From Thraustochytrium sp. TN22 (taxonomy: Eukaryota; Sar; Bigyra; Thraustochytrida; Thraustochytriidae), in assembly GCA_013306675.1 (NCBI GenBank), contig JABLUY010000049.1, forward strand, positions 62,001-126,000: DNA of 64,000 nt, given 5' to 3'. The translations under genes and the position numbers were made by a program. Under the pieces are notes generated by a model, which was not told the origin of the DNA, did no database searches, and saw only the letters and a program-made list of their open reading frames with translations. Below, one piece after another: positions 47,801 to 56,276 of the stretch. Numbering within the stretch: position 1 is the first letter of the stretch; every line of letters begins with the position of its first letter.

Positions 47801-48690
47801 TACGCAAGGCGCGTCAGCCGCAGGTTGCCCAACCTCCACGCCAGGCGCGCCAGGTGCTCCCACAGGGCCGGGTCCGAGTCGTCGAGGCGGACGGCATCTA
47901 CGAGGAGACGCAGCGCCTTGTCGTCGGCGCCCGTTTGCTCATCCATGGTGGCGAGATTAGCGAGCGCGCAGCGCTTGATCTTGCGGCCGAGCTTGAGCTG
48001 GCGACTCTCCAGCACATCCATCTTGGCCAGCTTCTCGTACAGGCCACGCGCCTTGGACCAAGCCTCTGACCCGGGCCCGCCCTCCACCTGCAGGCCGAGC
48101 GCCGTCTCGTACTCTCGTGCGGCCCTTGCCTCCTGAATTTCCACGTTCTCCGGGCCCTTGCGCACTTTTGTGCGCCGCGGCGCCGGCTCAGCCTCCTCCT
48201 TTGACGGCTCCATCATCGGCTTGGGGCCCGCCTCGAGGCTCATGCTGCTGTCCTGCGAGTCCGTTCGCGAGCGCTTGCGCGAGCTGCGCCGCCGCAGCAG
48301 CTTGCCTGGCTGCGGAGGGCCATCTGCGGCAGCCTCGCCCTCGGACGCCGATGTGCTTGGATCCTGCGCCACGTTGGCCGCCGCCTCACCCGTCCCGGCT
48401 TCGGCCTCAACCTCGGCCTCGACCTCGGCCATCGCCGCCCCTGCACTTGCCTCGCCTTCGGCGTCCTTGGACGGCGCGCCTTCCTCGTCGCGCTCCTCCT
48501 TCATGGCCACGTCGCCGTCCTCGGCCTGGACCGCCTGCGCCACCTCCACCTCTTCAATGCTGCCGTCCTCATCCTCGTGCTCCTCGAGTAGCTCCACGAC
48601 CGGGCCCACGGGGACGGGATCGTTCACGGCGGACCACTTGGACCGCAGCATCGCGCCCAGCACGTCCCAAGGCGCCCGTCGCGCGTCCAC
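41866..48690 (-). CDS. CABIN1/HIR3-like histone-chaperone complex subunit with Tudor-like insert
   Basis: 2274 residues in one uninterrupted frame. The N-terminal TPR region (about 190-350) has KRCALANLATMDEQTG, DDSDPALWEHLARLAWRLGNLRLTR and the helix pattern typical of CABIN1/Hir3. In animals and yeast these scaffold the HIRA complex for replication-independent H3.3 deposition. The middle is long, helical and acidic in places. Residues 1463-1557 hold EQ/KQ and MQARAMQAS repeats. At about 1745-1800 is a Tudor/Agenet-like motif (DRVKARFRKGEWMEAYVTRL, then NEDGTFDVCYEDDDEMDF), which I do not associate with CABIN1. A second TPR stretch (RAMEKCGDRPVVDVLRLYKE) follows near 1900. The tail is Lys-rich and nuclear-type (KPGKRRKMSK). 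Acidic Ser-rich stretches with nuclear targeting are common in this family. Confidence 0.65.
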   Translation of the reverse strand: MDARRAPWDVLGAMLRSKWSAVNDPVPVGPVVELLEEHEDEDGSIEEVEVAQAVQAEDGDVAMKEERDEEGAPSKDAEGEASAGAAMAEVEAEVEAEAGTGEAAANVAQDPSTSASEGEAAADGPPQPGKLLRRRSSRKRSRTDSQDSSMSLEAGPKPMMEPSKEEAEPAPRRTKVRKGPENVEIQEARAAREYETALGLQVEGGPGSEAWSKARGLYEKLAKMDVLESRQLKLGRKIKRCALANLATMDEQTGADDKALRLLVDAVRLDDSDPALWEHLARLAWRLGNLRLTRLAYEEALRGEWTFVPHDLWVGLMHATFALADDAACAALAHAVAAREPAFAWAHLFRTLLASPEDDSMAEEKKRPWSDVVDAALRPAERKRLHEAMQFRRASLQARGTVALQSSREATQMRMVQGNPKALFELLEGLLEEFFRQLTLRPGIRVALTIRCPEPSAGVAALVEDAEQSAASEGTATGEEAQPSAAQPAASNAAGASSHAEEASDAAPAPAPASVAAADSDPASNESEAQAGVEAEAKKGGRRKNADRGKAAPFRKSSRRSLGGKEEEKTRRRRDTKSDASKKLETEALAAVQGDLAQIAKVMSPDSDSESESDSEDDSRDDGNGTAKQGVTGAQAASVSEQELDERASRAPRWDQPFAARSKRARLGRSSSALSSAAAAHTWLQDVALATRGATPEVALCHVLHAVSKLPPAMLNAGDDLVAVDTLAGAVCKVLDVFASASVDWLATEPEAVMRIESATILSELLADWSQSARVDSHEQARCRRLASALYSYARQGLERLVFAPGDRALREATRLSRRVDWLTTRIYANFDSPADAAVAKRALDRCERSLHACGADEVRLPHVHHDAVISLEAVATKRSYLAWRRTIAQVKVEYLSGRLQRNKELLRKRFDQVLEHYLSTADPNSRGLAQWSEFVAETDQKRQYEERSGAPALATAALPPASGSSGAAGAGAAAGAADPVGAAAGPAVAGANAGVAIGEDDEEVLRRVETLVMLRACLPDVDPEARKRFYDLAARLLDALVREIRDESSPTHETHSALVENCLDVLAKHDGTWSPEPWVGSGAGWTEVVRAVVASAPSFGIDSGTLVRRLCMAASYEDSCANQTCEVLVDALCLSAKELQDLLVELSDVNLTASPHPKYNAAGSFAAAVAEVWHTFTDVFRAAEDARRDVVRACFSRLVQPALLVFVRSTAHGSKRNATWSGQLVLLSITRLLGFCSETPEDEPGGHEERARGVALAKLGYEVHNITQNVDEDVRMPLKTAATALLADRRTIVALQSLDARLYKKLEELRQATLSDMIVVLYGVSEFSDAHGREKESAQAVDPRAQVGRFVFATPASKSLPRRIVHDVSVEMCGPASLADWPVARRAELMRYLLNYLDSRILSEDRNYESPKSMKRLVRYLLVRSFVETERRPPFEGKVTAVLIDASSNPPAGTVTETAPMPQDAQEQEQEQEQKQEQKQEQEQEQKQEQEHEEKQKNEQEQEQEQEQEQEQEQKQEQEQEKGVEPAGQARAMQASAMQARAMQASAMQARAMQASTMQASVDMEADEQGQENFLRGAQAFLDARATKRPADVVSSKEMNERLPAAYAALVEELLPKLPRLNPAKGDEELTGYLRDLETSIEARRVDLGFNPWRFLSWFTLASSGAKAQRIKMSAPSICSAMLDLYSRRAEEADADAARSFRTQNAKSDIQAMAGASYTLPIKAWEASIVVAERVLEEKARPSAGVRAYDRVKARFRKGEWMEAYVTRLNEDGTFDVCYEDDDEMDFALPASEVEPLAPGSQRMHEPENPEESIYDCLIMLGSHVFANLGWLRRVDAHRYKSACALALRTFERAVALKRGTAAMRAENDRRSAAGSEGDDGGDKKSSSSEEPESEHAALFLLARAMEKCGDRPVVDVLRLYKEALERAQVKGDDSAICKAEARYRLHTARAKALLRDPANAMVAVAEPEVWHDSTRAKADGHVGAAAVLLDCLQGLEACFGKSCDRANHRAVHRYARCILEGGALLPGDREDWLGKALAAMDGLLHRKATERMCVILYPEYTIRFDYVNRPWWKMEVTRLRYMQTYLELCVARKDFDKAIGLLEQLGGLHHEIKTDRKRDSVSSRETVLRCACAAVEALDRIVEAEVEAATSHRKTTLQHAFHVYTECTKVSALLQSQGSLKEERERIQTRASNQLSRAFSAYQGDPPRAALSAEEIKKITARCRELFPELATTRQAKPGKRRKMSKGDAKPAAPVAAKAADLPTEAAGDKQT
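44018..44108. repeat. Coding minisatellite, MQARAMQAS units
   Basis: Units mixing CTGGCCTGCAT and GGGCTTGCAT, 30-bp composite period, in frame within the CABIN1-like gene (residues about 1527-1557). Confidence 0.9.
44118..44291. repeat. Coding hexanucleotide repeat (TTGCTC), EQ/KQ tract
   Basis: About 29 hexamers of CTTGCT type with scattered changes, in frame, giving a long Glu-Gln/Lys-Gln tract (residues about 1466-1523). The opposite strand reads as poly-Leu, which is a shadow. Confidence 0.92.
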
Positions 48691-49379
48691 GCGGAGAGGA
48701 TAGCTCGGCCGTGCAGCAGACGATGTCGATGGTGGTTAGCCCTCGAGGTCGACCACGATGCCCCAGGCCAGCGCGGCCGGCGCCGCCTCCGCCGCGACGG
48801 AGCCGCGGAGCCGCAGCGCTGCCGGCCCTGCCCGCCGTCCCGCCCGCGCCTGCGCAGCGCGGCACAGCGCAGCGCAGCGCGGCGCGGCGCAGCGCGGCGA
48901 AGTCGAGGCCGTTTGGCTCTGCGCTGTAGCGAGCGAGCGAGAGAGGCCGGCCAGACCAGACCAACCAGACCAACCACGACGCGGACTCGGACTCGGACCC
49001 CGTCGTGATCTGTGCCATGGGCAGGACGACGACCCGTGGAGGGCGGGCGCTGGCCGGCAGGAGCTCGACGCGCTGCGAGCGTCTTTAGAAGGCCGAGCGT
49101 GTGGCATTTGCTCATCTGCAAGCTCCGAACCGAGCGAGCGAGCGAAAACGACGCCACGGAGCTCGCTCGCGTCTGTCAAGGTCAGCGACGCAAGGACGAC
49201 TGTTCGGAAGGAGTTGAACTTGACGCAACGCAAGCGACTTGTGGCGCGAGAGCGGCGTTTCCAGGGACGCGAGGTTCTGACGCAAGGTCATGACGCGAAC
49301 TTTTCAGAGGCGTGCGGCGCGATCCTGTGTGCAGACCTGCTTCTTTCTCTGGCTAGCTAGCAGTAGGCCTAGCTCTCTC

Positions 49380-49405
49380 GTAGTTAGAGAGAGCTCTCTA
49401 ACTAC
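49380..49405. repeat. Inverted repeat, 12-bp stem, 2-nt loop
   Basis: GTAGTTAGAGAG then AG then CTCTCTAACTAC: perfect arms in an AT-richer pocket followed by CTTAGGCTAAGCTTAG-like short palindromes. Confidence 0.8.
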
Positions 49406-50796
49406 TAGCTACCTTAGGCTAAGCTTAGTGCTAACTTAGGGAGAGTGCCCCTGATGAAAGCTGGGCTAACCTTGCAGAGATGTGGTCAAAGCGTTTGGCG
49501 CTCGAGGATGGCCAAAGCCGACGGAGCACGACGAGCGAGGTGAGCTAAGGAGACGGCCGTGAGCTGCGAAAGATGATGCCTTTGTTGCACCTACGCGTCC
49601 AGACCATCGAACGCGCAAGCGCGGCAAGGGGAAGCGACAGAAACAAGAACAAGGGAGAAGGCGCGCATTAGGGCAAGGCCAAAACAGAACCAAAGATGGA
49701 TGGAGAGAGAGAGGTGGGCCGCCATGTGGCGCAAAGGCACACACAGCACATGCGCTTCACGTGTAGCAAGCCGAGATTCTTCACCGTGGCGGCGCCCGTG
49801 ACATCAGAACAAAATCGACGCGAACGTGAGCGCCTCGGGCGTAATTGCGCAACGACGGACTTTCCACCTTGACGTGACTCGCCTGGACGGAGTTTGTTGT
49901 CTTCGCACCGGTTCGTTTTCCTCTCGCATTTTCAACGACAGACAAATGGCAATCTTCCTTCTTTTCTTTTTGGTCTGACGGCCTCGAAGGAATCTCGCGA
50001 AACCCAAGCGAGCAACGCGGCGCTTCGTCAGGGCCCAATCAGAAAGGTTTTCTCAATCGAGAGGCAAAGTTCAAGCTTCGCGGCACGACACCTTGTCCAT
50101 TTCACTGAACGAGTGAGAGTCAGTCAGGAGAGAACTTCTGATCACGCTTCTCTGTACAAATGCGTTCACCAAAGGCTTCCAGGCATGCTGGGTAGCGGCC
50201 GTTACTTGCACTGTTGCCGGAGACTGCACTCTACGTCTGCACGCCGGCCCTTGGATTGTGCATCACCAATCCAAAAGCTCCAAATAAGGTCATCCACAGA
50301 CCCGGCTCCGCAACTCGATCGCAGCTGTTGCGCCCGGAGAAGAGAGTCTCTGGCGTGCTTGTTTGAAGTGTCGGAGGCCGCCACGGTCAAGTTGGAGGGG
50401 TGCACCACGGTCGGGCGCCGGCACGGCCGCGGCCCGGCCGCGGCCCCGGCTGCGGCCCGGCCGGCCCGCCTGGGGCCAGGCGGCACGAACTCCAACGGCT
50501 CTCCGGAAGAGGCAGGCGCTGGAAACGTTGCCTTCTATTTCCACGGCCCTAAAAAGTAACCGTGAACCTGGAGATCGACAGGGGCCAGCGGCCGGCGGAT
50601 TGAAGGGGGCGCACCCAGCCATGGGCTCGCACCTGTGCTGCAAAGTTGGCGGATTTTGGTCTCAATGGTCTCGATATAACGCCAGCGGCGCCTGGTTGTG
50701 ATGCTGCGGGGAGAACTGTGCTCTGAGAAAAAGAGCTTGCTGACAACGGCCAGTTCGTAGGGCGAGTGCTCATGATCTTGCAACGTTGTGAGGCAG

Positions 50797-50852
50797 CAGG
50801 CAGGCAGGCAGGCAGGCAGGCAGGAAGGCAGGAAGGCAGGAAGGGAGGCAGG
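50797..50852. repeat. (GGCA)n/(GGAA) tetranucleotide repeat
   Basis: GGCA units turning into GGAAGGCA, about 100 bp before the ATG of the first channel gene. The open frame runs through it, but the repeat is better read as 5' leader. Confidence 0.9.
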
Positions 50853-50955
50853 GCGACTCGGCTCGCCCCTGTCATCTCCGTTCCGCCCCAGCTCGCAGTC
50901 GCACGTCAATTCTGAATCACCGCTACGCGCGCGCGCGCGGCGCGCCATCGCCAAC

Positions 50956-53900
50956 ATGGCGACGGCTGCCGTGGCAGCAGCGCTCGCGAACGTGGACGAT
51001 GGCGTGGTGATGGAGCAGCCATTTGCGGGCAGAAAAAGGCCACGCGTAAGCGCTGGAGCGCCGCGGTCGCCGAGTAACCTGTACAAGGAGAACCGCAAAG
51101 GCGAGGTGGACATGCTGCCGGGCCGCGTGCTGGTGGAGAACATTCACGAGCAGTTAGTACTCAACAGGGAGAATCGCGCCAACTATTGCAACGTGTTCAT
51201 GTTCATCTTCTACGTGATTTTGTATGTAAGCATCCTCGGGCTGCAGCGAGCGCCCGCTGAATCCTTCAAAGTCGAGGAGGCTATCAAGACGGCACTCTTT
51301 AGTGAGACAACGGGAACTTTGGAGTGGTCGACGGGCGAGATCGTCACCAACATGAACAGCGTCTCGCACATCTGGAGTTGGTTTGACACAAACGTGGTAA
51401 GCGCCATCTTTCTTGACCCGACGTGCGGCGACGGCATCTGCGAGAAGCCACTCGAGTACAGCCAGTGGCTGCACAACGGCTGTAGCGACGACTGTGGCGC
51501 CTATCCGTCCTCCAAGACGAGTAAGGTGGTAGTCAACGTGACAGCCGACTTCGAGGACGCCGACGAGCTGGCCGCAGCGAGTTGGAACCTGTGCTCTACA
51601 ACACATGATGTGTGCTACTTTGAGGAGAACCAGGTCTTTACTTCGTACAACGAGTCGCAGGTGTACTCTCTTAGCCTGTTGGACGGCGTCTGGGAGGTGC
51701 AACTCACTGCTCTGCGCGGAGGCATCATTGGAGGGGTGTACCTCGAGACGTCGGAGACGACGTACTATCTGGTCAACGCAACGGACGATGAGGCTGACAA
51801 TGTGACCGATGGCAACGCAACGTCATCAGGTGTTAGATACGTTGCAGAGGTGTCGACGGTGCGCACGTATCTCGCGGAATGGTCCAAGTGCGTGAGCGCC
51901 GACAGCAGCGGGGTCTCTGCCAGCGATCTGGCGGCCATCGCGACGCAGTGCGAGGCAGCCACCGGCCAAGCAAAGGCTATTTGCAGCAGTGAGGATTGCA
52001 GTGCCTGCAGCGAGTCGAAGTGCTATGCAACCGACGGTTGCGACTTTGACACCGAATCTTCAAGTTGTGTGGTGGCCGTGTGCGGTAACGAACCCTTGCA
52101 ATGCCTCTACTGCAGCACGGCGGCAGCGTGCCAAGCCAACTCGGGCTGTACGTGGAGCAGCACCGACGCATCGTGCTCCGCGTACTGCTCTGCGTCAGCG
52201 TGCTCCTCTGCTGCGTGCGCCCTGTCAGAGGATGCCTGCGTCGGGCAGACAGGCTCGTACTGCGTCTGGGATGCAGCAGCAGAGATAGCGTGCAGGTCGC
52301 CCACAGCTGATGAGTTGTGCGCACGGGATTGTTCCGTGTGTACCTCAACACAGTGTTCCGCGCAGAGCGGCTGCTCCTGGGACAAGGGCTCGTGTGTCGC
52401 GGACAGCGGCTCCTCAGACTCTGGCGGGAGCGGGGAGTCCTCCACCTCCGAGGACATGAGTGCATACACGTGCGCAGATGATGCGTGCTTTGCGTGCACA
52501 AACAAGAACCAGTGCACAACGACTCGGAGCGGCTGTATCTGGGAAAGCACGTACTGCGTTCCAGACACCAGCTTGTGTGCAAACGTTTGCAGCCAATGCA
52601 TCGACGAAGCAGACTGCGCTGCGCAGACATACTGCAGCTGGAACTCAACCACGAGTGTTTGCGACGACTTGGGCCTCTGCCTGAACGGCTGCGAGTATTG
52701 CACATCGCAAACCAACTGTGAGACAAACACGCTTTGCACATGGGACTCGAGCACTCTCACGTGCAGCACCGCGCCGACGTGTGAGTCTGAGTGCTCCATG
52801 TGCGCGGACAAGGGATCATGCGATACCAATGGCGCTTGCAGCTGGAGTGCAGGCTCGTGCGTCACGAGCGATCGGCGCCAGCTTCTGGAACTGCCCCGAA
52901 GGCTGGCCGACTCGTGCGGCATCACAAGCTCTTGCGATGCGTGTAGCGATGACCAGACCATGTGCGAGAAGAAGTCCAACTGCGACTTCGACTACCAGTT
53001 CTGGTCGTGTGATGACAATGGTGATGCCGCGGAAGTGACCTCAGCCTGCGACGAGGCCTCGGGCGGCTCATGCACCTTCGCGCTCGAGTCCAACGGCATC
53101 TGTGACGAGGAGTGCAACATCGGCGAATGCTACTACGACGACGGCGCGTGCGCGGACACCGCTAGCCTGCTCACGTACATGTGCGAGGACCTCTGTTATT
53201 GCGACATGCTCGGAGATGGCGTGTGCAACGCGGCGTGCAACAATGCTGCATGCGGGCTGGACCTAGGCGACTGCTGCGAGCGCGTCTTCACGGACGAGCT
53301 CGCAGTTGAATTCCAACTGTGGAATTTCTACACCCCGGACACCATTGAGCGCCTCACACCGGACCCACTCACGCCCCGCAAGCGATACCTGGCATCGACA
53401 AATCGTCTTGTGGGCGGCGTTCTGCTCATGCAGGAGCGCCACAGTCGTGGCGACTGCCCGAGCCAGCGCTTTGCTGAACTTGGGGAAGAGTGCTCGTCCG
53501 GAGAGGCCTCGGAGGAGCCGTTTGGCGCGGACCCGGTATTCATGCGCAACAGCTCGCTCAACACCGACCCCGCCGTGTACAAGGCGAAGAACTCCTACTA
53601 CAACCTGTCGGACCTGACCGAGGTGAGCGAGCTGGGCTTGCCGTATGGGTTCCAGCACTATGCTACGGCGGACGGTAGTCTGGCCGGCTTCCCGGTGTAC
53701 ATGGACGTGAACCTAGGCTACGACCGTGCCCAGCAGTACCTGGCATACATGCGTGAAGGCTTCTACCTGGACAGTGACACGGACACCATGTCCGTCAACA
53801 TGATCACTTACAACGCTGAGGTTCGCATGTTCGCCAGCACCAAGATCACCTTCACCTTTGAGGATGGCGGACGCATTGGCATGTCCTACCTGGTACAGAC

Positions 53901-55680
53901 ATTGCGGGTCGAGTCGTACGCAACAAGTCAGGACGTCACGCGGTCCCGTCTGGAAGCGTTGTTCTTGCTCCTCACGGCGCTCAACCTGCTCACGGAGCTG
54001 CGCGACCTGTGGCTCGACTTCCGGCGCACGGGCAACCCGCTCGCGTACTTTGAGTCAGCGTGGAACTACATTGACCTGCTCAATATCTTTCTGCTTGCGT
54101 CGAACGCCATGACCTGGATCAGCTTCTATTCCTTCTATGCAGCCAAGTACAGCCCGCAGCAGCGCTACAACGTGTATTTGGATCTGGAAGCAAAGGCCCG
54201 TTACCTGGCCGTGAATGCCACCGGCATGGAAGAGATGCTCGAGATCTTCGTCTTCACCGACACCATGTCCAGTCTCATGCTCGCCTACATGGCCAGTAGT
54301 GGCGGTTCGCTCGTGCTCGTCGTGCTGCGCGTCCTCAAGGTGCTCGACTTCCAGAAGCGCATGGGCCTCGTCACGCGCACCATCTCCAACGCCGCCACGG
54401 ACCTTGCGCACTTTGCCATCCTCTTCACCATGATCTTCTCCTGCTACGCCTGCCTGGCGTACATCATCTTCGGGTCGAGTATCGTCGGCTTCTCCACTGT
54501 CGCGCGCTCTTTCAATACTTGCTTCTCCATTCTCCTGGGCGACATTGAGGTCAGCGAAGAGCTCTTTATGCACCCGAGCCTGGGCGCCGCCGTCATGTTC
54601 TACTACACCTTCATCTTCCTGGCATACTTTATCCTCATGAACATCCTCCTGGCCATCCTCGTGGAGGCCTTCGTGGAGGTGAAAAAGTCGGCCGAGTATA
54701 GCCAGAGCCTCCCGGCGGAGCTCGCGCAGATGGCGTCTGCCGTCGTCAAGACGCTCCCAGGCTTTAGACTTGACCCCAAGGCGCATCTGCCCGATGAGCA
54801 GATCATCGACCTGACATCGGACTGGATGATGGAGAACCGCATCCTCCAGGAGGAGAGCAAGATCGGCCGCCGCACGTACCATACGGAGGGGTTTGAAGCA
54901 AACCGGGACCAGCTCATTGCTATCTTGGAGTCGGAACTCGAGCGCGTACGGCACCAGCGCAAGACATCCACCTCGGCGGAAGCCGCAAATGTGCTGGGTC
55001 ACAAGACCGCCAGCCCTCTCAGCGCGCTGCTTGCGAATGAGGCGGCCACCACTGGGCGTCTCGCATCGCAGATTGCAGACAACATCCTCCATCGCTATGG
55101 CCGGGGCAAGGACGTCATCCATTCTTCCGACGTGCGACGAGTTGTTCCTGTAGACCGAACTCCGAGCACCGCCATGCAGCAGCGCGCCGCGCTTGCCATG
55201 CGCCGCATGACCATGTCCGCCGTGGCCCGTCTCAAGGGCATGGCACGTGATGCCGCGGCTGACACGGTTCAGTCGCGCGCTCTGCAGGAGCGCAAGCCTT
55301 CGAATGAACGCGCCCAAGCAGCGGAGAAGGACGAAGGCATCGAGAGCGTGCTAGGAGGAGGAGGGGCAGCAGGCGCACAGGTCGACCGGACGCATATCGA
55401 ATCTAAGCGGGCGCAAGCCGACGGTCAGCAAGCCGGCGGTCAATCCCTGAAATTCTTCTCCGTGGGAAAGCGGCCTTTTGTCAACCTCAGCATTCCGCGG
55501 GCCTCGCAGGTCAAGTATAGCGCTCGGGAAAAGACCCGAGGCCAGGAGCAAGACGAGGAGGATTCCTTTGAGGATGAAGTGAAGCCCCTCCCAGAGTTCG
55601 CACCAACACCAAGCCGTCGGACCACGGCCTTCATCCCGCAGCCCAAAGACCTTCGCGAGCCACGTGGACCTTCACCGTGA
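50956..55680 (+). CDS. Polycystin-type (PKD2/TRPP-like) cation channel with Cys-rich extracellular repeats, copy 1
   Basis: 1574 residues from the first ATG (MATAAVAAAL). A conserved cytosolic block (NLYKENRKGEVDMLPGRVLV) precedes helix S1 (about 82-100). A very large extracellular part follows. It has an LNR-like CGDGICEKPLEYSQW...GCSDDCG (about 156), roughly eight Cys repeats at about 341-645 (C-x2-C...C-x-W pattern), two Notch-like LNR units (CDEECNIGECYYDDGAC and CNAACNNAACGLDLGDC, about 715-775), and a polycystin-type domain. S2-S6 lie at about 995-1250. LLGDIEVSE near 1192 matches the PKD2 selectivity filter (LGD), and ILMNILLAILVEAFVEVKKS is S6. The cytosolic tail is ~330 residues. Family members are Ca-permeable channels of cilia or endomembranes; location here is inferred. 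A tandem paralogue follows. Confidence 0.82.
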   Translation: MATAAVAAALANVDDGVVMEQPFAGRKRPRVSAGAPRSPSNLYKENRKGEVDMLPGRVLVENIHEQLVLNRENRANYCNVFMFIFYVILYVSILGLQRAPAESFKVEEAIKTALFSETTGTLEWSTGEIVTNMNSVSHIWSWFDTNVVSAIFLDPTCGDGICEKPLEYSQWLHNGCSDDCGAYPSSKTSKVVVNVTADFEDADELAAASWNLCSTTHDVCYFEENQVFTSYNESQVYSLSLLDGVWEVQLTALRGGIIGGVYLETSETTYYLVNATDDEADNVTDGNATSSGVRYVAEVSTVRTYLAEWSKCVSADSSGVSASDLAAIATQCEAATGQAKAICSSEDCSACSESKCYATDGCDFDTESSSCVVAVCGNEPLQCLYCSTAAACQANSGCTWSSTDASCSAYCSASACSSAACALSEDACVGQTGSYCVWDAAAEIACRSPTADELCARDCSVCTSTQCSAQSGCSWDKGSCVADSGSSDSGGSGESSTSEDMSAYTCADDACFACTNKNQCTTTRSGCIWESTYCVPDTSLCANVCSQCIDEADCAAQTYCSWNSTTSVCDDLGLCLNGCEYCTSQTNCETNTLCTWDSSTLTCSTAPTCESECSMCADKGSCDTNGACSWSAGSCVTSDRRQLLELPRRLADSCGITSSCDACSDDQTMCEKKSNCDFDYQFWSCDDNGDAAEVTSACDEASGGSCTFALESNGICDEECNIGECYYDDGACADTASLLTYMCEDLCYCDMLGDGVCNAACNNAACGLDLGDCCERVFTDELAVEFQLWNFYTPDTIERLTPDPLTPRKRYLASTNRLVGGVLLMQERHSRGDCPSQRFAELGEECSSGEASEEPFGADPVFMRNSSLNTDPAVYKAKNSYYNLSDLTEVSELGLPYGFQHYATADGSLAGFPVYMDVNLGYDRAQQYLAYMREGFYLDSDTDTMSVNMITYNAEVRMFASTKITFTFEDGGRIGMSYLVQTLRVESYATSQDVTRSRLEALFLLLTALNLLTELRDLWLDFRRTGNPLAYFESAWNYIDLLNIFLLASNAMTWISFYSFYAAKYSPQQRYNVYLDLEAKARYLAVNATGMEEMLEIFVFTDTMSSLMLAYMASSGGSLVLVVLRVLKVLDFQKRMGLVTRTISNAATDLAHFAILFTMIFSCYACLAYIIFGSSIVGFSTVARSFNTCFSILLGDIEVSEELFMHPSLGAAVMFYYTFIFLAYFILMNILLAILVEAFVEVKKSAEYSQSLPAELAQMASAVVKTLPGFRLDPKAHLPDEQIIDLTSDWMMENRILQEESKIGRRTYHTEGFEANRDQLIAILESELERVRHQRKTSTSAEAANVLGHKTASPLSALLANEAATTGRLASQIADNILHRYGRGKDVIHSSDVRRVVPVDRTPSTAMQQRAALAMRRMTMSAVARLKGMARDAAADTVQSRALQERKPSNERAQAAEKDEGIESVLGGGGAAGAQVDRTHIESKRAQADGQQAGGQSLKFFSVGKRPFVNLSIPRASQVKYSAREKTRGQEQDEEDSFEDEVKPLPEFAPTPSRRTTAFIPQPKDLREPRGPSP

Positions 55681-56276
55681 AAGCATCCCGAGCTGCTTAC
55701 CTGCCTTGTTCACTGTTCACATCATCTTTGTAATTTATGATTTCAGCCCGCCGCCTTGGACGGTTAGCAAGATGATTGCCAAGATCAGCCCAAGCATCAA
55801 GATGCAGCATGGACCAGCATGAGGTCGCCTCAGCCAACACCATGATCTGGCCATTGCCAAAAGCCGCCACTGCAGGCTTTCAGTTGTGCTTGCTTGGGAC
55901 GTCCGATTCATGCACTTCAAGCACTCACTCAGCCTCTCGAGGTGAGCCTGAGAGGTCAGTGATTGATGCCAGCGCTGACTGCAAATGCGTGCGCGCGCAC
56001 GTGCATGCATGGACCCTCGGGGGCCAATAACACGCGACCTTGTGCCGGGTCTTGTGCCGCCACGTGCCAAAAGGCGCCAAAAGAGAGAATCACTGATGAT
56101 GACCAGCGCGACGGTTGGGGCCGGGCCGCGCGCGCATTCGGCAGGCGGCTTCGGCGTGCAGAGCTGTCCGAGCGCTGCGCAGCGTGCATGCACAGGCGCG
56201 AGCGCGACCCAGAGCCACGGGTCGAGCGCGCCCTGGGCTGACCGCCGGGCGCGTCCCAGCCCAGCACAGGCCCAGC
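55681..56276. other. Spacer between the two channel genes
   Basis: 596 bp with no gene. The second half is GC-rich and open in the frame of the next gene without an ATG, so it is probably 5' leader. Confidence 0.45.

Larger units (their letters stand above)
48691..50955. other. 2.3-kb gene-poor region before the channel genes
   Basis: No convincing gene on either strand; short open frames lack domain or codon signals. It holds GCGCAGCGCGGC runs (48850-48900), a 12-bp-stem inverted repeat (49380-49405), GCTA-type runs near 49353, and GGCCGCGGCCCC blocks (50430-50475). Two promoters and perhaps an unrecognised non-coding RNA could lie here. Confidence 0.4.

Noticed and set aside
48758-49360. 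200-codon plus-strand frame in the gene-poor spacer
   Set aside because: Ala/Arg-rich low-complexity translation of GCGCAGCGC runs, with no domain and no conserved start.
50788-50955. N-terminal extension of channel copy 1 starting at a GTG
   Set aside because: It translates the GGCA repeat; the first ATG at 50956 aligns with copy 2's start region.
54055-55317. 420-codon minus-strand frame
   Set aside because: Antisense of the channel copy 1 core, where the plus strand has S2-S6 and the pore motif.
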